In this document: piece after piece, positions 45,279-53,091 of the stretch
Layout: each line of letters starts with the position of its first letter
How positions within the stretch are numbered: the first letter of the stretch is position 1
NCBI GenBank assembly: GCA_027459765.1
Contig: DAIDHD010000005.1
Location: 1-64,000, forward strand
Direction of reading: 5' to 3'
From: Gammaproteobacteria bacterium
GTDB lineage: Bacteria > Pseudomonadota > Gammaproteobacteria > Steroidobacterales > Steroidobacteraceae
Length of the DNA stretch: 64,000 nt
Notes under the pieces: model-generated
The model's input: only the letters and a program-made list of their open reading frames with translations
Told to the model about the DNA's origin: nothing
The model's database searches: none
Made by a program: the position numbers and the translations under genes

Positions 45279-45289
45279 AGTATATAAGA
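45279..45289. promoter_or_regulatory. AT-rich -10-like island between pilT and yggS
   Basis: The stretch agtatataaga is an AT-rich block in GC-rich surroundings. On the minus strand it gives a TATACT -10 box (45279-45284) about 40 bases before the pilT start, with only a weak -35 (TATTGG at 45302-45307, 17-base spacing). On the plus strand it gives TATATA/TATAAG facing yggS. One promoter here is likely, but which direction is uncertain. Confidence 0.45.
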
Positions 45290-45306
45290 GGGTCCGCGCA
45301 CCCAAT

Positions 45307-46002
45307 ATGTTAATTGGTCCGCAGAATTTGCCGTCGCGCCTCGAGGAACTGCGAGGCCGGATCGAAGCCGCCGCGCGCGCGGCCGGCCGGGATCCGGCCA
45401 CGGTGCAACTCGTGGCGGTCAGCAAGTCGCAGCCTGCCGAATCGGTCCGGGCCGCCGCCACGGCCGGCGTCACGGATTTCGGCGAAAACTACGTCAGCGA
45501 GGCGAAGGCCAAACTGGCCGAGCTCGAGGACCTGCCGCTGCGCTGGCACTTCATCGGGTCGCTGCAATCGAACAAGACACGCGTCGTGGCCGAGCGCTTC
45601 GACTGGGTGCACTCCGTCGACCGTTTCGACATCGCGCGCCGGCTCTCCGACCAGCGGCCGCACTACGCGCGGCCGCTCGACATGTGCATCCAGGTGGCGC
45701 TGGTTCCGGAACGGACCAAGGGAGGCGTGGCGCCGGCGGAACTCGCCGACCTGGCCGCCCGGATCGCGCCGCTGCCGCGCGTCAGGCTGCGCGGCCTGAT
45801 GTGCATTCCTCCGCCGCAACCGGATGCCGTGGCGGCACGGGCGATGTTCGCCCGTCTGCGCGAATTGTTGCTGCAACTCAACGCCGCGGGATTCGCACTC
45901 GACGCGCTCTCCATGGGCATGAGCGGCGATTTCGAAGCGGCGATCGCGGAGGGCGCGACCTTGGTGCGGGTGGGTACGGCGCTGTTCGGGGAGCGCGCGT
46001 GA
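45307..46002 (+). CDS. yggS: YggS/PLPBP pyridoxal phosphate homeostasis protein
   Basis: PLP-binding protein with an alanine-racemase-like barrel that buffers free PLP. 231 residues. [15 protein letters not shown] holds the PLP lysine. [37 protein letters not shown] and [28 protein letters not shown] are family signatures. ATG 45307 is chosen; no clear ribosome binding site is seen. Its TGA overlaps the proC GTG start (GTGA). Confidence 0.95.
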   Translation: MLIGPQNLPSRLEELRGRIEAAARAAGRDPATVQLVAVSKSQPAESVRAAATAGVTDFGENYVSEAKAKLAELEDLPLRWHFIGSLQSNKTRVVAERFDWVHSVDRFDIARRLSDQRPHYARPLDMCIQVALVPERTKGGVAPAELADLAARIAPLPRVRLRGLMCIPPPQPDAVAARAMFARLRELLLQLNAAGFALDALSMGMSGDFEAAIAEGATLVRVGTALFGERA

Positions 46003-46844
46003 GCGGTCCGGCGCTGCAGTCGGTGCGCAGGCTGGCCTTCGTGGGCGGCGGCCACATGGCCGGCGCGTTGATCGGCGGGCTCCGGCGCCGGGGCCTGCCG
46101 GGCACGCGCATAGCGGTCGCCGATCCGGACAGCGGAGCGCTGCAGCGGGTGGTGCAACGCCACGGGGTGGAGGCCGCAGCCGACGCCGCGAGCGCCGTCG
46201 AGGGCGCCGACGCCGTGATCCTGGCCGTCAAGCCACAACAGATGCGCGCCGTCGCGCTCGAGCTCGCGCCCCGGCTGGGGAGTTCGGCGACGCTCGTCAT
46301 CTCGGTGGCGGCCGGTATCCCGCACGCGGCGCTCGCGCGCTGGTTCGCGCCCAACCCGGCGGTGGTCCGGACCATGCCCAACCGCCCCGCCCTGGAAGGA
46401 TTCGGCGCGACGGCCTTGTACGCTCCGGCGGGCGTCGGCGTGGCGCAACGCGCCCTCGCCGAGTCGATCCTGGGAGCGGTGGGTGTCACGGTGTGGGTCG
46501 ACCGGGAAATCGGGATGGACACCGTGACGGCGCTGTCGGGCAGCGGTCCCGCCTATTTCTTCCTGCTCATGGAAGCGATGGAGGCCGCGGCGGTGGCACG
46601 CGGGCTGCCGCGCTCGGTGGCACACACGCTGACCCTGGAAACCGCCCTCGGCGCGGCGCAGATGGCGCACCGCTCGACCGAGTCGCTTGCGGCGCTGCGC
46701 GAGCAGGTGACCTCGAAGGGGGGCACGACCGCGGCAGCGCTCGACGTGCTGGCTGCGGCGGACTTCGGCGCCCTGGTGGAGCGCGCGATCGCGGCGGCCG
46801 AGCTCCGTTCGGCGCAACTCGCCGCCGAGTTCGGATCCGAATGA
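45999..46844 (+). CDS. proC: Pyrroline-5-carboxylate reductase
   Basis: Last step of proline synthesis, NAD(P)H-dependent. The Rossmann start FVGGGHMAGALIGGL, AVKPQQMR, SVAAGIPHAAL, RTMPNRPALEGFGATAL, and the signature TALSGSGPAYFFLLMEAM and TSKGGTTAAALDVL are intact. 281 residues. GTG start coupled to yggS by a 4-base overlap. Confidence 0.96.
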   Translation: MSGPALQSVRRLAFVGGGHMAGALIGGLRRRGLPGTRIAVADPDSGALQRVVQRHGVEAAADAASAVEGADAVILAVKPQQMRAVALELAPRLGSSATLVISVAAGIPHAALARWFAPNPAVVRTMPNRPALEGFGATALYAPAGVGVAQRALAESILGAVGVTVWVDREIGMDTVTALSGSGPAYFFLLMEAMEAAAVARGLPRSVAHTLTLETALGAAQMAHRSTESLAALREQVTSKGGTTAAALDVLAAADFGALVERAIAAAELRSAQLAAEFGSE

Positions 46845-46872
46845 CGACCGCAAAGGCACGCTGGAGTCCCTG

Positions 46873-47400
46873 ATGGAAGCCGTCCGGTACGTGATCGACA
46901 CCCTCCTCTGGCTGCTCACGCTGGCGTTCCTGCTGCGCCTGCTGTTCCAGTGGGTGCGCGTCGACTTCCGCGACCCGATCGCCGACGCCGTCGTGCGCGT
47001 CACCAACTGGCTGGTCCTGCCGCTGCGGCGCGCGCTGCCGCCCGTGGCGCGTGTGGACACGGCAACCGTGGTCGCGACGCTGCTGGCCGCCACGGTGCAT
47101 GCCGCGGCGCTGCTGGCGCTGGCCGGCGTGGGCGGGGCGCCCTGGGCGGCGCTGGCCGCCATCGTGGTGCGCGGCCTCACGGAGATGCTGCTGCGGGTCT
47201 ACCTGTTCGCGCTGCTGCTGTACGCTCTCGCGAGTTTCGTTGCGCCCGGCGGCTACGCCCCGGGGACTCGGCTGGTTGCGCAGCTCTGCGAACCGGTGCT
47301 GCGGCCGGTGCGCCGGGTCATTCCACCGATCGGGCGGATCGATTTTTCCGTGCTTTGGGTGTCCATCCTCATCGGCGCGCTGCTGGCGCTGTTGGGCTGA
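46873..47400 (+). CDS. yggT: YggT family membrane protein
   Basis: Small integral membrane protein of 175 residues with two copies of the YggT unit: a hydrophobic helix, then RDPIADAVVRVTNWLVLPLRR in the first half and APGTRLVAQLCEPVLRPVRRVIPPIG in the second. Follows proC after 28 bases; ATG has GGAG at about 6 bases. Proposed roles in osmotic or division processes in other bacteria are not proven. Confidence 0.93.
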   Translation: MEAVRYVIDTLLWLLTLAFLLRLLFQWVRVDFRDPIADAVVRVTNWLVLPLRRALPPVARVDTATVVATLLAATVHAAALLALAGVGGAPWAALAAIVVRGLTEMLLRVYLFALLLYALASFVAPGGYAPGTRLVAQLCEPVLRPVRRVIPPIGRIDFSVLWVSILIGALLALLG

Positions 47401-47506
47401 ACGCGCGGCCGAAGCGCGCGAGCCTGAAAAATCAGGGCTTCGGCACGCATCGCCTCGGCGAAGATTTTTCCGACTTCGCTAAACATCGGCTTTTTTCTGT
47501 GTTATT

Positions 47507-47518
47507 TTCGGCGCCGAA
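47507..47518. promoter_or_regulatory. 12-bp palindrome upstream of the HU-like gene
   Basis: TTCGGCGCCGAA is a perfect palindrome set in an AT-rich stretch 60 bases before the HU-like start codon, right after TTTTTTCTGTGTTATTT. Its location fits an operator overlapping the promoter. No known regulator is identified. Confidence 0.45.
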
Positions 47519-47577
47519 TAGAAAAAGGCGGGCCGTCAGACGTCCGCGTTCGCTTGCCAATAACAGGAGATTCATCT

Positions 47578-47889
47578 ATGGCGAAAAAGAATGCTGCGCC
47601 GACCAAGTCGGAGATCCTCGCGACGATTTCCAAGGAGACCGAGCTCTCCAAGAAGCAGGTCGGAGCCGTGTTTGACTCGCTCTCCGCGGTGATCAAGAAG
47701 AGCCTGCGCGGTCACGGCATGTTCACGATGCCGGGCCTGCTGAAGATGAAGGTGGTCAAGAAGCCCGCGACCAAGGCGCGCGAGGGCGTCAATCCCTTCA
47801 CGGGCGAGAAGATGATGTTCAAGGCGAAGCCGGCGAGCAAGAAGGTGCGCATCGCCGCGCTGAAGAACCTCAAGGAATTCGTGAACTGA
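47578..47889 (+). CDS. HU/IHF-family DNA-binding protein
   Basis: Basic 103-residue protein (many lysines) with the HU fold: KSEILATISKETELSKKQVGAVFDSL as the helical part, GMFTMPGLLKMKVVKKPATKAREG as the saddle and VNPFTGEKMMFKAKPASKKVRI as the DNA-binding arm and following strand. The arm's R-NP-TG pattern matches HU. ATG has AGGAG at 9 bases. It is separated from yggT by 177 bases, so it has its own promoter. Confidence 0.9.
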   Translation: MAKKNAAPTKSEILATISKETELSKKQVGAVFDSLSAVIKKSLRGHGMFTMPGLLKMKVVKKPATKAREGVNPFTGEKMMFKAKPASKKVRIAALKNLKEFVN

Positions 47890-47893
47890 TCGC

Positions 47894-48586
47894 TTAACTG
47901 GATTCGGAGCGGTTGAACTGGCTCAGCCGCTCCGGATCGATTTCCTCGATGACGGCGTCTCGCAGCTCGGTGAGGCGTCCGTGGAAGAAGTGCCCCGCTC
48001 CGGCCATCACCACCACTCGGGGTGCGGGCTTCAAGCTTTCGGCCCACCTGAGCACCGCTGCAGGATCCACCACGTCGTCCGCGTCGCCCTGAACGAGGAG
48101 CCAGGAGCCTTCCGGGGCCCTGATGTCGGAGAAGTCGAAGCGACCCACCGCCGGCGCGATGCTGACGAGGTGCGCCACCGGCAGCCGCTGCGCCAGGCGC
48201 AGGGCGACGTAGGCGCCGAAGGAGAATCCGCACAGCACGAGCTTGCGGCCGGGCCAGCGCTGCTGCGCCCAGGCGACGACGGCGGCGGCATCGTCGATTT
48301 CGCCGCGTCCCTCGTCGTATTGACCGGCGCTCGCGCCGACCCCGCGGAAATTGAACCGCAGCGCGGGAATGCCGATGGAACTCAGCGCCCGCGCCAGGGT
48401 GACCACCACCTTGTTGTCCATCGTGCCGCCGTACAACGGGTGTGGATGGCAGATCACGCCGATCGCCTGCGCGGCAGATGCGGGGATCTCGACCACCGTC
48501 TCCAGCGGCCCGGCAGGGCCGGCCACCGACAACTTCTCGACCACGACGTCGCCGCGGGTGTATCGCGCTGCTTCCGGGGAACTCAC
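47894..48586 (-). CDS. Alpha/beta-hydrolase, COG2945 type
   Basis: Predicted serine hydrolase of 230 residues. Early strand motif HPHPLYGGTMDNKVV, NFRGVGASAG, nucleophile elbow GFSFGAYVAL (serine ~120), acid in QGDADDVVDP, and the histidine in GAGHFFHGRL complete a catalytic triad. Substrate unknown. GTG start overlaps the FKBP stop by 4 bases (GTGA). Convergent to the HU-like gene with a 4-base gap. Confidence 0.88.
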   Translation of the reverse strand: MSSPEAARYTRGDVVVEKLSVAGPAGPLETVVEIPASAAQAIGVICHPHPLYGGTMDNKVVVTLARALSSIGIPALRFNFRGVGASAGQYDEGRGEIDDAAAVVAWAQQRWPGRKLVLCGFSFGAYVALRLAQRLPVAHLVSIAPAVGRFDFSDIRAPEGSWLLVQGDADDVVDPAAVLRWAESLKPAPRVVVMAGAGHFFHGRLTELRDAVIEEIDPERLSQFNRSESS

Positions 48587-49032
48587 TGCGCCGAGACCAG
48601 ATGCACGTCGAAGACCAGCGTGGCGCCGGGAGGAATCACGCCACCCGCACCGGCGTCGCCGTAGGCGAGCGACGGCGGAATCACCAGTCGCCGGCTGCCG
48701 CCGACACGCATGCCCTCGACACCCTGGTCCCAGCCCTTGATCACGTTGCCGGCCCCGACGACGAAGCCGAATGGCTGCCCCGCATCGAGAGAGGAATCGA
48801 ACTTGCGTCCCTTGTGATCGGCGGCCGCGGCGTCATAGAGCCAACCGGTGTATTCGACCACGGCGCGCTGGCCGCGGGTCACCGCCGCGCCCGTGCCGGC
48901 CTCGAGGTCGGTGACCACCAGGGCGTCCACCCCGGCCGTGGGGGCCGCGGGCGGCGCCGGCGAGGAGCACCCCGCCGCACCCAACGAAGCGAGGGCGGCG
49001 ATGAAACATGCGATCTTGGCGAAGCGGCGCAT
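48583..49032 (-). CDS. FKBP-type peptidyl-prolyl isomerase lipoprotein
   Basis: Signal peptide with lipobox LGAAGC (cysteine at ~22), so it is likely lipid-anchored in the cell envelope. The FKBP domain shows VVEYTGWLYD, GRKFDSSLDAGQPFGFVVGAGNVIKGWDQGVEGM (read in parts), GGSRRLVIPPSLAYGD and LVFDVHLVS. About 149 residues. ATG 49032 chosen for the signal peptide. Coupled to the hydrolase gene downstream. Confidence 0.92.
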   Translation of the reverse strand: MRRFAKIACFIAALASLGAAGCSSPAPPAAPTAGVDALVVTDLEAGTGAAVTRGQRAVVEYTGWLYDAAAADHKGRKFDSSLDAGQPFGFVVGAGNVIKGWDQGVEGMRVGGSRRLVIPPSLAYGDAGAGGVIPPGATLVFDVHLVSAQ

Positions 49033-49067
49033 CGCTTCGGATTCTAGAGGAATCGGGCCGCGGCGGG

Positions 49068-49181
49068 CTATGCGTCCGCGCGCCGACGGCGCTCGAAGCG
49101 CGCCTGCAGAGCGAGCAGACCCTGGCGCACGACCGCCACGGCGTCGTCGATCTCGTCCGCGAGTTGCAGCATCCACTCCAT
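49068..49181 (-). CDS. Hypothetical 37-residue protein
   Basis: Small reading frame upstream of the FKBP gene on the same strand, beginning MEWMLQLADEIDDAVAVV and ending in a basic FERRRRADA tail. It would form one amphipathic helix, acidic first and basic last. No strong ribosome binding site (GAG at about 8 bases). The gap between fkbp and the divergent parA would otherwise be empty. Plausible but unproven. Confidence 0.4.
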   Translation of the reverse strand: MEWMLQLADEIDDAVAVVRQGLLALQARFERRRRADA

Positions 49182-49270
49182 GCCCGGACTCTACGCCCGC
49201 GCCGCGAGGCTCTCCGTGCGGCGGGTCACGGACTTGCCACGCTGCGGACGCCTGCGTAGGCTTGGCCTCG

Positions 49271-49972
49271 ATGCAGCGAATCCTCGTCCTCAACCCCAAA
49301 GGGGGTTCGGGGAAAACGACGGTGGCAACCCAGCTCGCCAGCTACTTCTCGAGCATCGGCGACAGCCCTCTTCTCGTCGACATGGATCCGCAGGGATCCA
49401 GCACCCGCTGGCTCAGGAAGCGCGGCGCCGAAAGGCCTCTGATCCACGGCGTGGCGGGCTTCGAGCGCAACACGCAGGTAACCCGGGCCTGGCAGATGCG
49501 CGTTCCGCCGGGAGCGGAACACGTGGTGATCGACACGCCGGCCGCGGTGCCGGCGCACGAAATGCCGGGTATGACCCGAACCGCGGACGCGATCCTGGTG
49601 CCGGTGATGCCGTCCGACATCGACATCCACGCCTGCTCGAAGTGCATCGCCGACCTGCTGCTGGTGGCCAAGGTCCGCCGTGACGAGCATCGGATCGGCG
49701 TGATCGCCAATCGCGTCAAGCGCAACACGCTCGTCTATCAATCGCTGATGCGCTTTCTGGAAACGCTGCGAATACCGGTGGTGGCGACGCTGCGCGACTC
49801 TCAGAACTACGTGCGGGCCGCGGAACAGGGCGTGGGTCTGCACGAGATGAAGGCCTCGGCGGCGTCCCAGGACGTCGAGGACTGGCGTCCGCTCCTGGCG
49901 TGGCTCAAGTCGAGGGAACCGACCGCCGCCGCCGCGGGCGGCGGCTCGCTGCCGGCGCTGGCGGGCGGCTGA
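49271..49972 (+). CDS. ParA/MinD-family ATPase, orphan
   Basis: Deviant Walker ATPase of 233 residues: RILVLNPKGGSGKTTVATQLA with the signature lysine, LLVDMDPQGSSTRWL, and VVIDTPAAVPAHEM. No parB, origin or plasmid genes are nearby, so it is not an obvious partition protein. It may position a cell component such as a pilus or chemosensory cluster. Start ATG 49271 without a clear ribosome binding site. It ends 9 bases before a convergent small gene. Confidence 0.9.
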   Translation: MQRILVLNPKGGSGKTTVATQLASYFSSIGDSPLLVDMDPQGSSTRWLRKRGAERPLIHGVAGFERNTQVTRAWQMRVPPGAEHVVIDTPAAVPAHEMPGMTRTADAILVPVMPSDIDIHACSKCIADLLLVAKVRRDEHRIGVIANRVKRNTLVYQSLMRFLETLRIPVVATLRDSQNYVRAAEQGVGLHEMKASAASQDVEDWRPLLAWLKSREPTAAAAGGGSLPALAGG

Positions 49973-49981
49973 AGCTCCGCC

Positions 49982-50173
49982 TCACTTCTTGCTGTCGTCC
50001 CATGAGCCGCGCATGCGCTCGGCCCAGTTCTTGTAGCTGTGCCAGCTGTAGAGGCTGTTGGTGATCGCGGCGTGCCGGCCACCGGGCTTGTAGGGTTCGC
50101 TCGACGGCGTGCCGTCTCGCGGCGCGCGGCGGTCGACTCCGTTGTAGCGCGTGGGAACCTTGCTGTCGCTCAT
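49982..50173 (-). CDS. Hypothetical 63-residue protein
   Basis: Starts MSDSKVPTRYNGVDRRAP and ends with a basic, aromatic segment (NSLYSWHSYKNWAERMRG then SWDDSKK). No signal peptide or membrane helix. ATG 50173 has AGGT at about 8 bases. The base composition is lower in GC than neighbours, and the tyrosine/tryptophan content argues for a real protein. I do not recognise the family. Confidence 0.6.
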   Translation of the reverse strand: MSDSKVPTRYNGVDRRAPRDGTPSSEPYKPGGRHAAITNSLYSWHSYKNWAERMRGSWDDSKK

Positions 50174-50312
50174 CGTCGGATACCTGAATTCATGCGAGAC
50201 ACAGTAAGGACGGGGTCCGATGGTCGACAGGAACTGTGTCACAGGCATCGAGCGGGTGTCGCTGATCGGCGACGAGCACTGCGAAGCGGCTCTCAAACGC
50301 CGCCGCTGTAAG

Positions 50313-51014
50313 TTAAATCGCGGCGGACCGCCGCCACGCTGCGAAAAGCGGCTTCCACTCCTCGAGAGTTGCGCCGAGCACGACCGGTGCGAGCACGGCC
50401 TGCGAATCAAGCAGCGCAAGCGCGTTGCGCGCGGGATCCGTGCGCGTCGCCGCTCCGAGACGGCGCGCCATGGCGCGATTGACCAGGTGCAGATTCGCGT
50501 ACAGGCGCTCGAGGTCGGCGAAGTCGACCGGTGCGGGCTCGCCGAGCACCACCGCGGCGAGCAGAAACATGGACAGGGTCCGGTACGTGGTCTCGGTTTC
50601 GCTGGCGAACGGCAGGTGAAATCGCGCCATCGGCCGGAATCGATCGGTCCAGGGGCACCCGGCGGTTGCCATGATCAATCCGATCACCGAACCGACCGCC
50701 TGCTGCGCACTGGTCTCGGCGTACACGGTACGCTCGGGCTGGGTCACCGTGACACGCACCGTGTCGAAGGAGACCAGATCCGCGAGGCGCGCGAGCGGAT
50801 CGGCCATGTGCAGGGCCGCGGGGCAGCGCGCCGCCGCCGCCGGCGCCAAGGGGCAGTTTGCGCAACGATTGAATTCGAGTTCGGTCCAGTACGGCGGCTC
50901 GGCGGGCGCAGGGTTGAGCAGCCGGAAATCCGTGGTGCTGAACACGAAATCCAGGGTCGTCGAACTGCCGTCCGGCATCTCGAAGCGGTATCGGACCGCC
51001 GTGGTGGCGCTCAT
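50313..51014 (-). CDS. Conserved hypothetical protein with cysteine cluster (DUF6901-like)
   Basis: 233 residues, soluble. A beta-rich first part (YRFEMPDGSSTTLDFVF) is followed by WTELEFNRCANCPL and then ARCPAALHMADPLARL, giving a C-x2-C-x9-C cluster that may bind metal. The second part is helical. It resembles the DUF6901 family as I recall it. ATG overlaps the ppnN stop by 4 bases (ATGA), so it is coupled to nucleotide salvage. Function unknown. Confidence 0.7.
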   Translation of the reverse strand: MSATTAVRYRFEMPDGSSTTLDFVFSTTDFRLLNPAPAEPPYWTELEFNRCANCPLAPAAAARCPAALHMADPLARLADLVSFDTVRVTVTQPERTVYAETSAQQAVGSVIGLIMATAGCPWTDRFRPMARFHLPFASETETTYRTLSMFLLAAVVLGEPAPVDFADLERLYANLHLVNRAMARRLGAATRTDPARNALALLDSQAVLAPVVLGATLEEWKPLFAAWRRSAAI

Positions 51015-52405
51015 GCCACGAGGCGATAGCAGGGCGTGTACTCGCTGCCCGCGAGCTTCATGCGCTGCTGCGCGACGAAGGAACGCAGCAGCCGGTCGAG
51101 CGGCTCCATGATCGACGCCTCGCCGGAAATCTCGAACGGACCGTCGCGCTCGATGGCCTCGATCCCGTAATCCTTGATGTTGCCGGCCACGATTCCCGAG
51201 AACACGCGCCGCAGGTTGGCGGCGCGCTCGTGCACTGGCTGGGCGTGGGACAGACGCAAGGCGCGCATCGAGGCGTGTGTCACCTCGAACGGTCGCTGGA
51301 ACTCGATCGGAATGCGCAGCAGCCAGTTGAAGCCGTAGGAGTCGCTCTTGCGCCGTCGATACTCGCGTACGGCGCCGAGTCCCTGGACCATGGCGCGGGC
51401 GACCGCCGCTGGATCGTCGACCAGGATCTGGTAGCGCGCCTGCGCGGCCGGTCCGAGCGTGGCGCCGATGAATTCGTCGAGGCGCTGGAAATAGGCAGCC
51501 GCGCTCGCCGGGCCGGTGAAGATCACCGGGAACGGCAGGTCCGCGTTGGCGGGATCCAGCAGTATCCCCAGCAGATACAGGATTTCCTCGGCCGTGCCGG
51601 CGCCGCCGGGAAACACCACGATGCCGTGGCCCAGCCGCACGAACGCCTCCAGGCGCTTCTCTATGTCCGGCATGATCACGAGTTGGCTCACGATCGGGTT
51701 CGGCGGTTCGGCGGCGATGATGCCCGGTTCGGTTATGCCCAGGTAGCGCCCGCCGACGATTCGCTGTTTGGAGTGGCCGATGGTCGCGCCCTTCATCGGG
51801 CCCTTCATGGCGCCCGGCCCGCAGCCCGTGCAGATGTCGAGCCCGCGCAGGCCGAACTCGTAGCCGACCTTCTTGGTGTAGTCGTATTCCTCACGCGAGA
51901 TCGAGTGTCCGCCCCAGCACACCACGAGGTTGGGCCGGCCCTGGTGGTCGAGCACGCGCGCGTTGCGCAGCACGTGGAACACCGCATTGGTGATGCTCGG
52001 CGAGGAGTCCAGGTCGAACCGGCCGCTGTCGACGATTTCGTTGGAGATGAACACCACGTCGCGCAGCACCGCGAACAGGTGCTCCTTCAGGCCGCGGATC
52101 ATCTCCCCGTCCACGAACGCGGCCGCCGGCGCGTTCTTGATCTCGAGCTTGATACCCCACGGCTGGCGCACGATCGCGATCTCGAAGTTGCGATAGCGCT
52201 CGAAGATGAGCCGCGAGTCGTCGATGGGGCTGCCCGAATTGAGCACCGCGAGCGCGCACTTGCGGAACAGCGGATACAGGCCGCCCTGTCCCGAGTCGAG
52301 GAGCTTGGCGATCTCCTGCTGCGACAGGTGCTCGAGGCTGCCCTTCGGCGCGACGCGGGCGTCGACCATGTCCGAGGAGAGGATGCTGGTCTCGATCGCC
52401 GCCAC
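51011..52405 (-). CDS. ppnN: Nucleotide 5'-monophosphate nucleosidase PpnN (LOG family, YgdH-like)
   Basis: Cleaves nucleotide monophosphates to base and ribose-5-phosphate; in E. coli it is stimulated by ppGpp. The central Rossmann LOG domain has GLDICTGCGPGAMKGPM and VVFPGGAGTAEEILYLLG (~260). Extra N-terminal (~130 residues) and C-terminal domains mark the long PpnN form (464 residues). The GTG start has AGGG at 8 bases and lies 9 bases after the L,D-transpeptidase gene. Confidence 0.92.
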   Translation of the reverse strand: MAAIETSILSSDMVDARVAPKGSLEHLSQQEIAKLLDSGQGGLYPLFRKCALAVLNSGSPIDDSRLIFERYRNFEIAIVRQPWGIKLEIKNAPAAAFVDGEMIRGLKEHLFAVLRDVVFISNEIVDSGRFDLDSSPSITNAVFHVLRNARVLDHQGRPNLVVCWGGHSISREEYDYTKKVGYEFGLRGLDICTGCGPGAMKGPMKGATIGHSKQRIVGGRYLGITEPGIIAAEPPNPIVSQLVIMPDIEKRLEAFVRLGHGIVVFPGGAGTAEEILYLLGILLDPANADLPFPVIFTGPASAAAYFQRLDEFIGATLGPAAQARYQILVDDPAAVARAMVQGLGAVREYRRRKSDSYGFNWLLRIPIEFQRPFEVTHASMRALRLSHAQPVHERAANLRRVFSGIVAGNIKDYGIEAIERDGPFEISGEASIMEPLDRLLRSFVAQQRMKLAGSEYTPCYRLVA

Positions 52406-52414
52406 GCCGGGACC

Positions 52415-52972
52415 CTACGGGAAGATGTCGATGGGGATGTTGTCCTCGGTTCGCATCCACACCTCGACCATGTCGGAATTCGAGAGGGCGATGCACCCGT
52501 CGGTCCAGTCGCTGGTGGCGTAATAGCTCGCCGGATGCTTGGGAACGTTGGGCAGGCCGTGGATCATGATGGATCCCCCCGGCGCCCAGTGATTCTTGCG
52601 TGCGCGCTGTTCGTCCTCACGGTTCGGGTAGGACACCTGAATGGCGAGGAAATAGTCGCTGTGAGTGTTGCGCCGCCCGAGGAAGTAGCGTCCCTCGGGC
52701 GTGCGGAAGTCGCGCTCCCGCTCCTTCGGACCCTCGGGCACCAGGCCGAGGGCGACCTTGTATTCGCCGATGACCCGATCTCCGCGGTAGAGGTACAGGC
52801 GCCGCTGCGACTTGCGGACGACGACGCGGTCGGCCATGGCCAGCGCCGAGCCGGAAGCGGTCGCAACGGCGGGCGACGAGGTGATCGCCGGGTCGGCCAC
52901 CGCGGCGGCACAGGCCAGCGCCGCGGCACAGGCCAGCGCCTGGGCCGCGAGCCATGTTCCAGTCCTTCTCAT
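52415..52972 (-). CDS. L,D-transpeptidase family protein (YkuD domain)
   Basis: Predicted periplasmic enzyme of 185 residues with a cleavable signal peptide (MRRTGTWLAAQALACAA...). The YkuD domain has RRLYLYRGDRVIGEYKVALG, HWAPGGSIMIHGLP and the active site SDWTDGCIALSN with the catalytic cysteine (~158). It may attach or cross-link peptidoglycan, or act as a YafK-like hydrolase. A TATACT hexamer ends exactly 7 bases before the ATG. First gene of a run with ppnN and the cysteine-cluster protein. Confidence 0.9.
   Translation of the reverse strand: MRRTGTWLAAQALACAAALACAAAVADPAITSSPAVATASGSALAMADRVVVRKSQRRLYLYRGDRVIGEYKVALGLVPEGPKERERDFRTPEGRYFLGRRNTHSDYFLAIQVSYPNREDEQRARKNHWAPGGSIMIHGLPNVPKHPASYYATSDWTDGCIALSNSDMVEVWMRTEDNIPIDIFP
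52905..52940. repeat. 18-bp tandem duplication in the signal-peptide region
   Basis: Two identical 18-base units (52905-52922 and 52923-52940) encode the repeated ALACAA stretch of the L,D-transpeptidase signal peptide. The duplication keeps the frame and lengthens the hydrophobic core. Confidence 0.85.
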
Positions 52973-52979
52973 GGAGGGG

Positions 52980-52985
52980 AGTATA
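52980..52985 (-). promoter_or_regulatory. TATACT -10 box inside a small inverted repeat
   Basis: On the minus strand GGGGAG-CGGCTATA-CTCCCC forms a 6-bp-arm inverted repeat that covers the TATACT hexamer. A weak -35 (TTATGT) lies 16 bases upstream. Transcription would start at or next to the A of the L,D-transpeptidase ATG, giving a leaderless mRNA. The arms could be an operator. Confidence 0.5.
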
Positions 52986-53091
52986 GCCGCTCCCCGGCAC
53001 GACATAATCGGGACTGGCTCACGTCTTCGCGACCTGCGCAGGCGTGGCCGTCCGGCGAATCAACGGCGGGGGAATTCCGGCGCCGTTCCCG

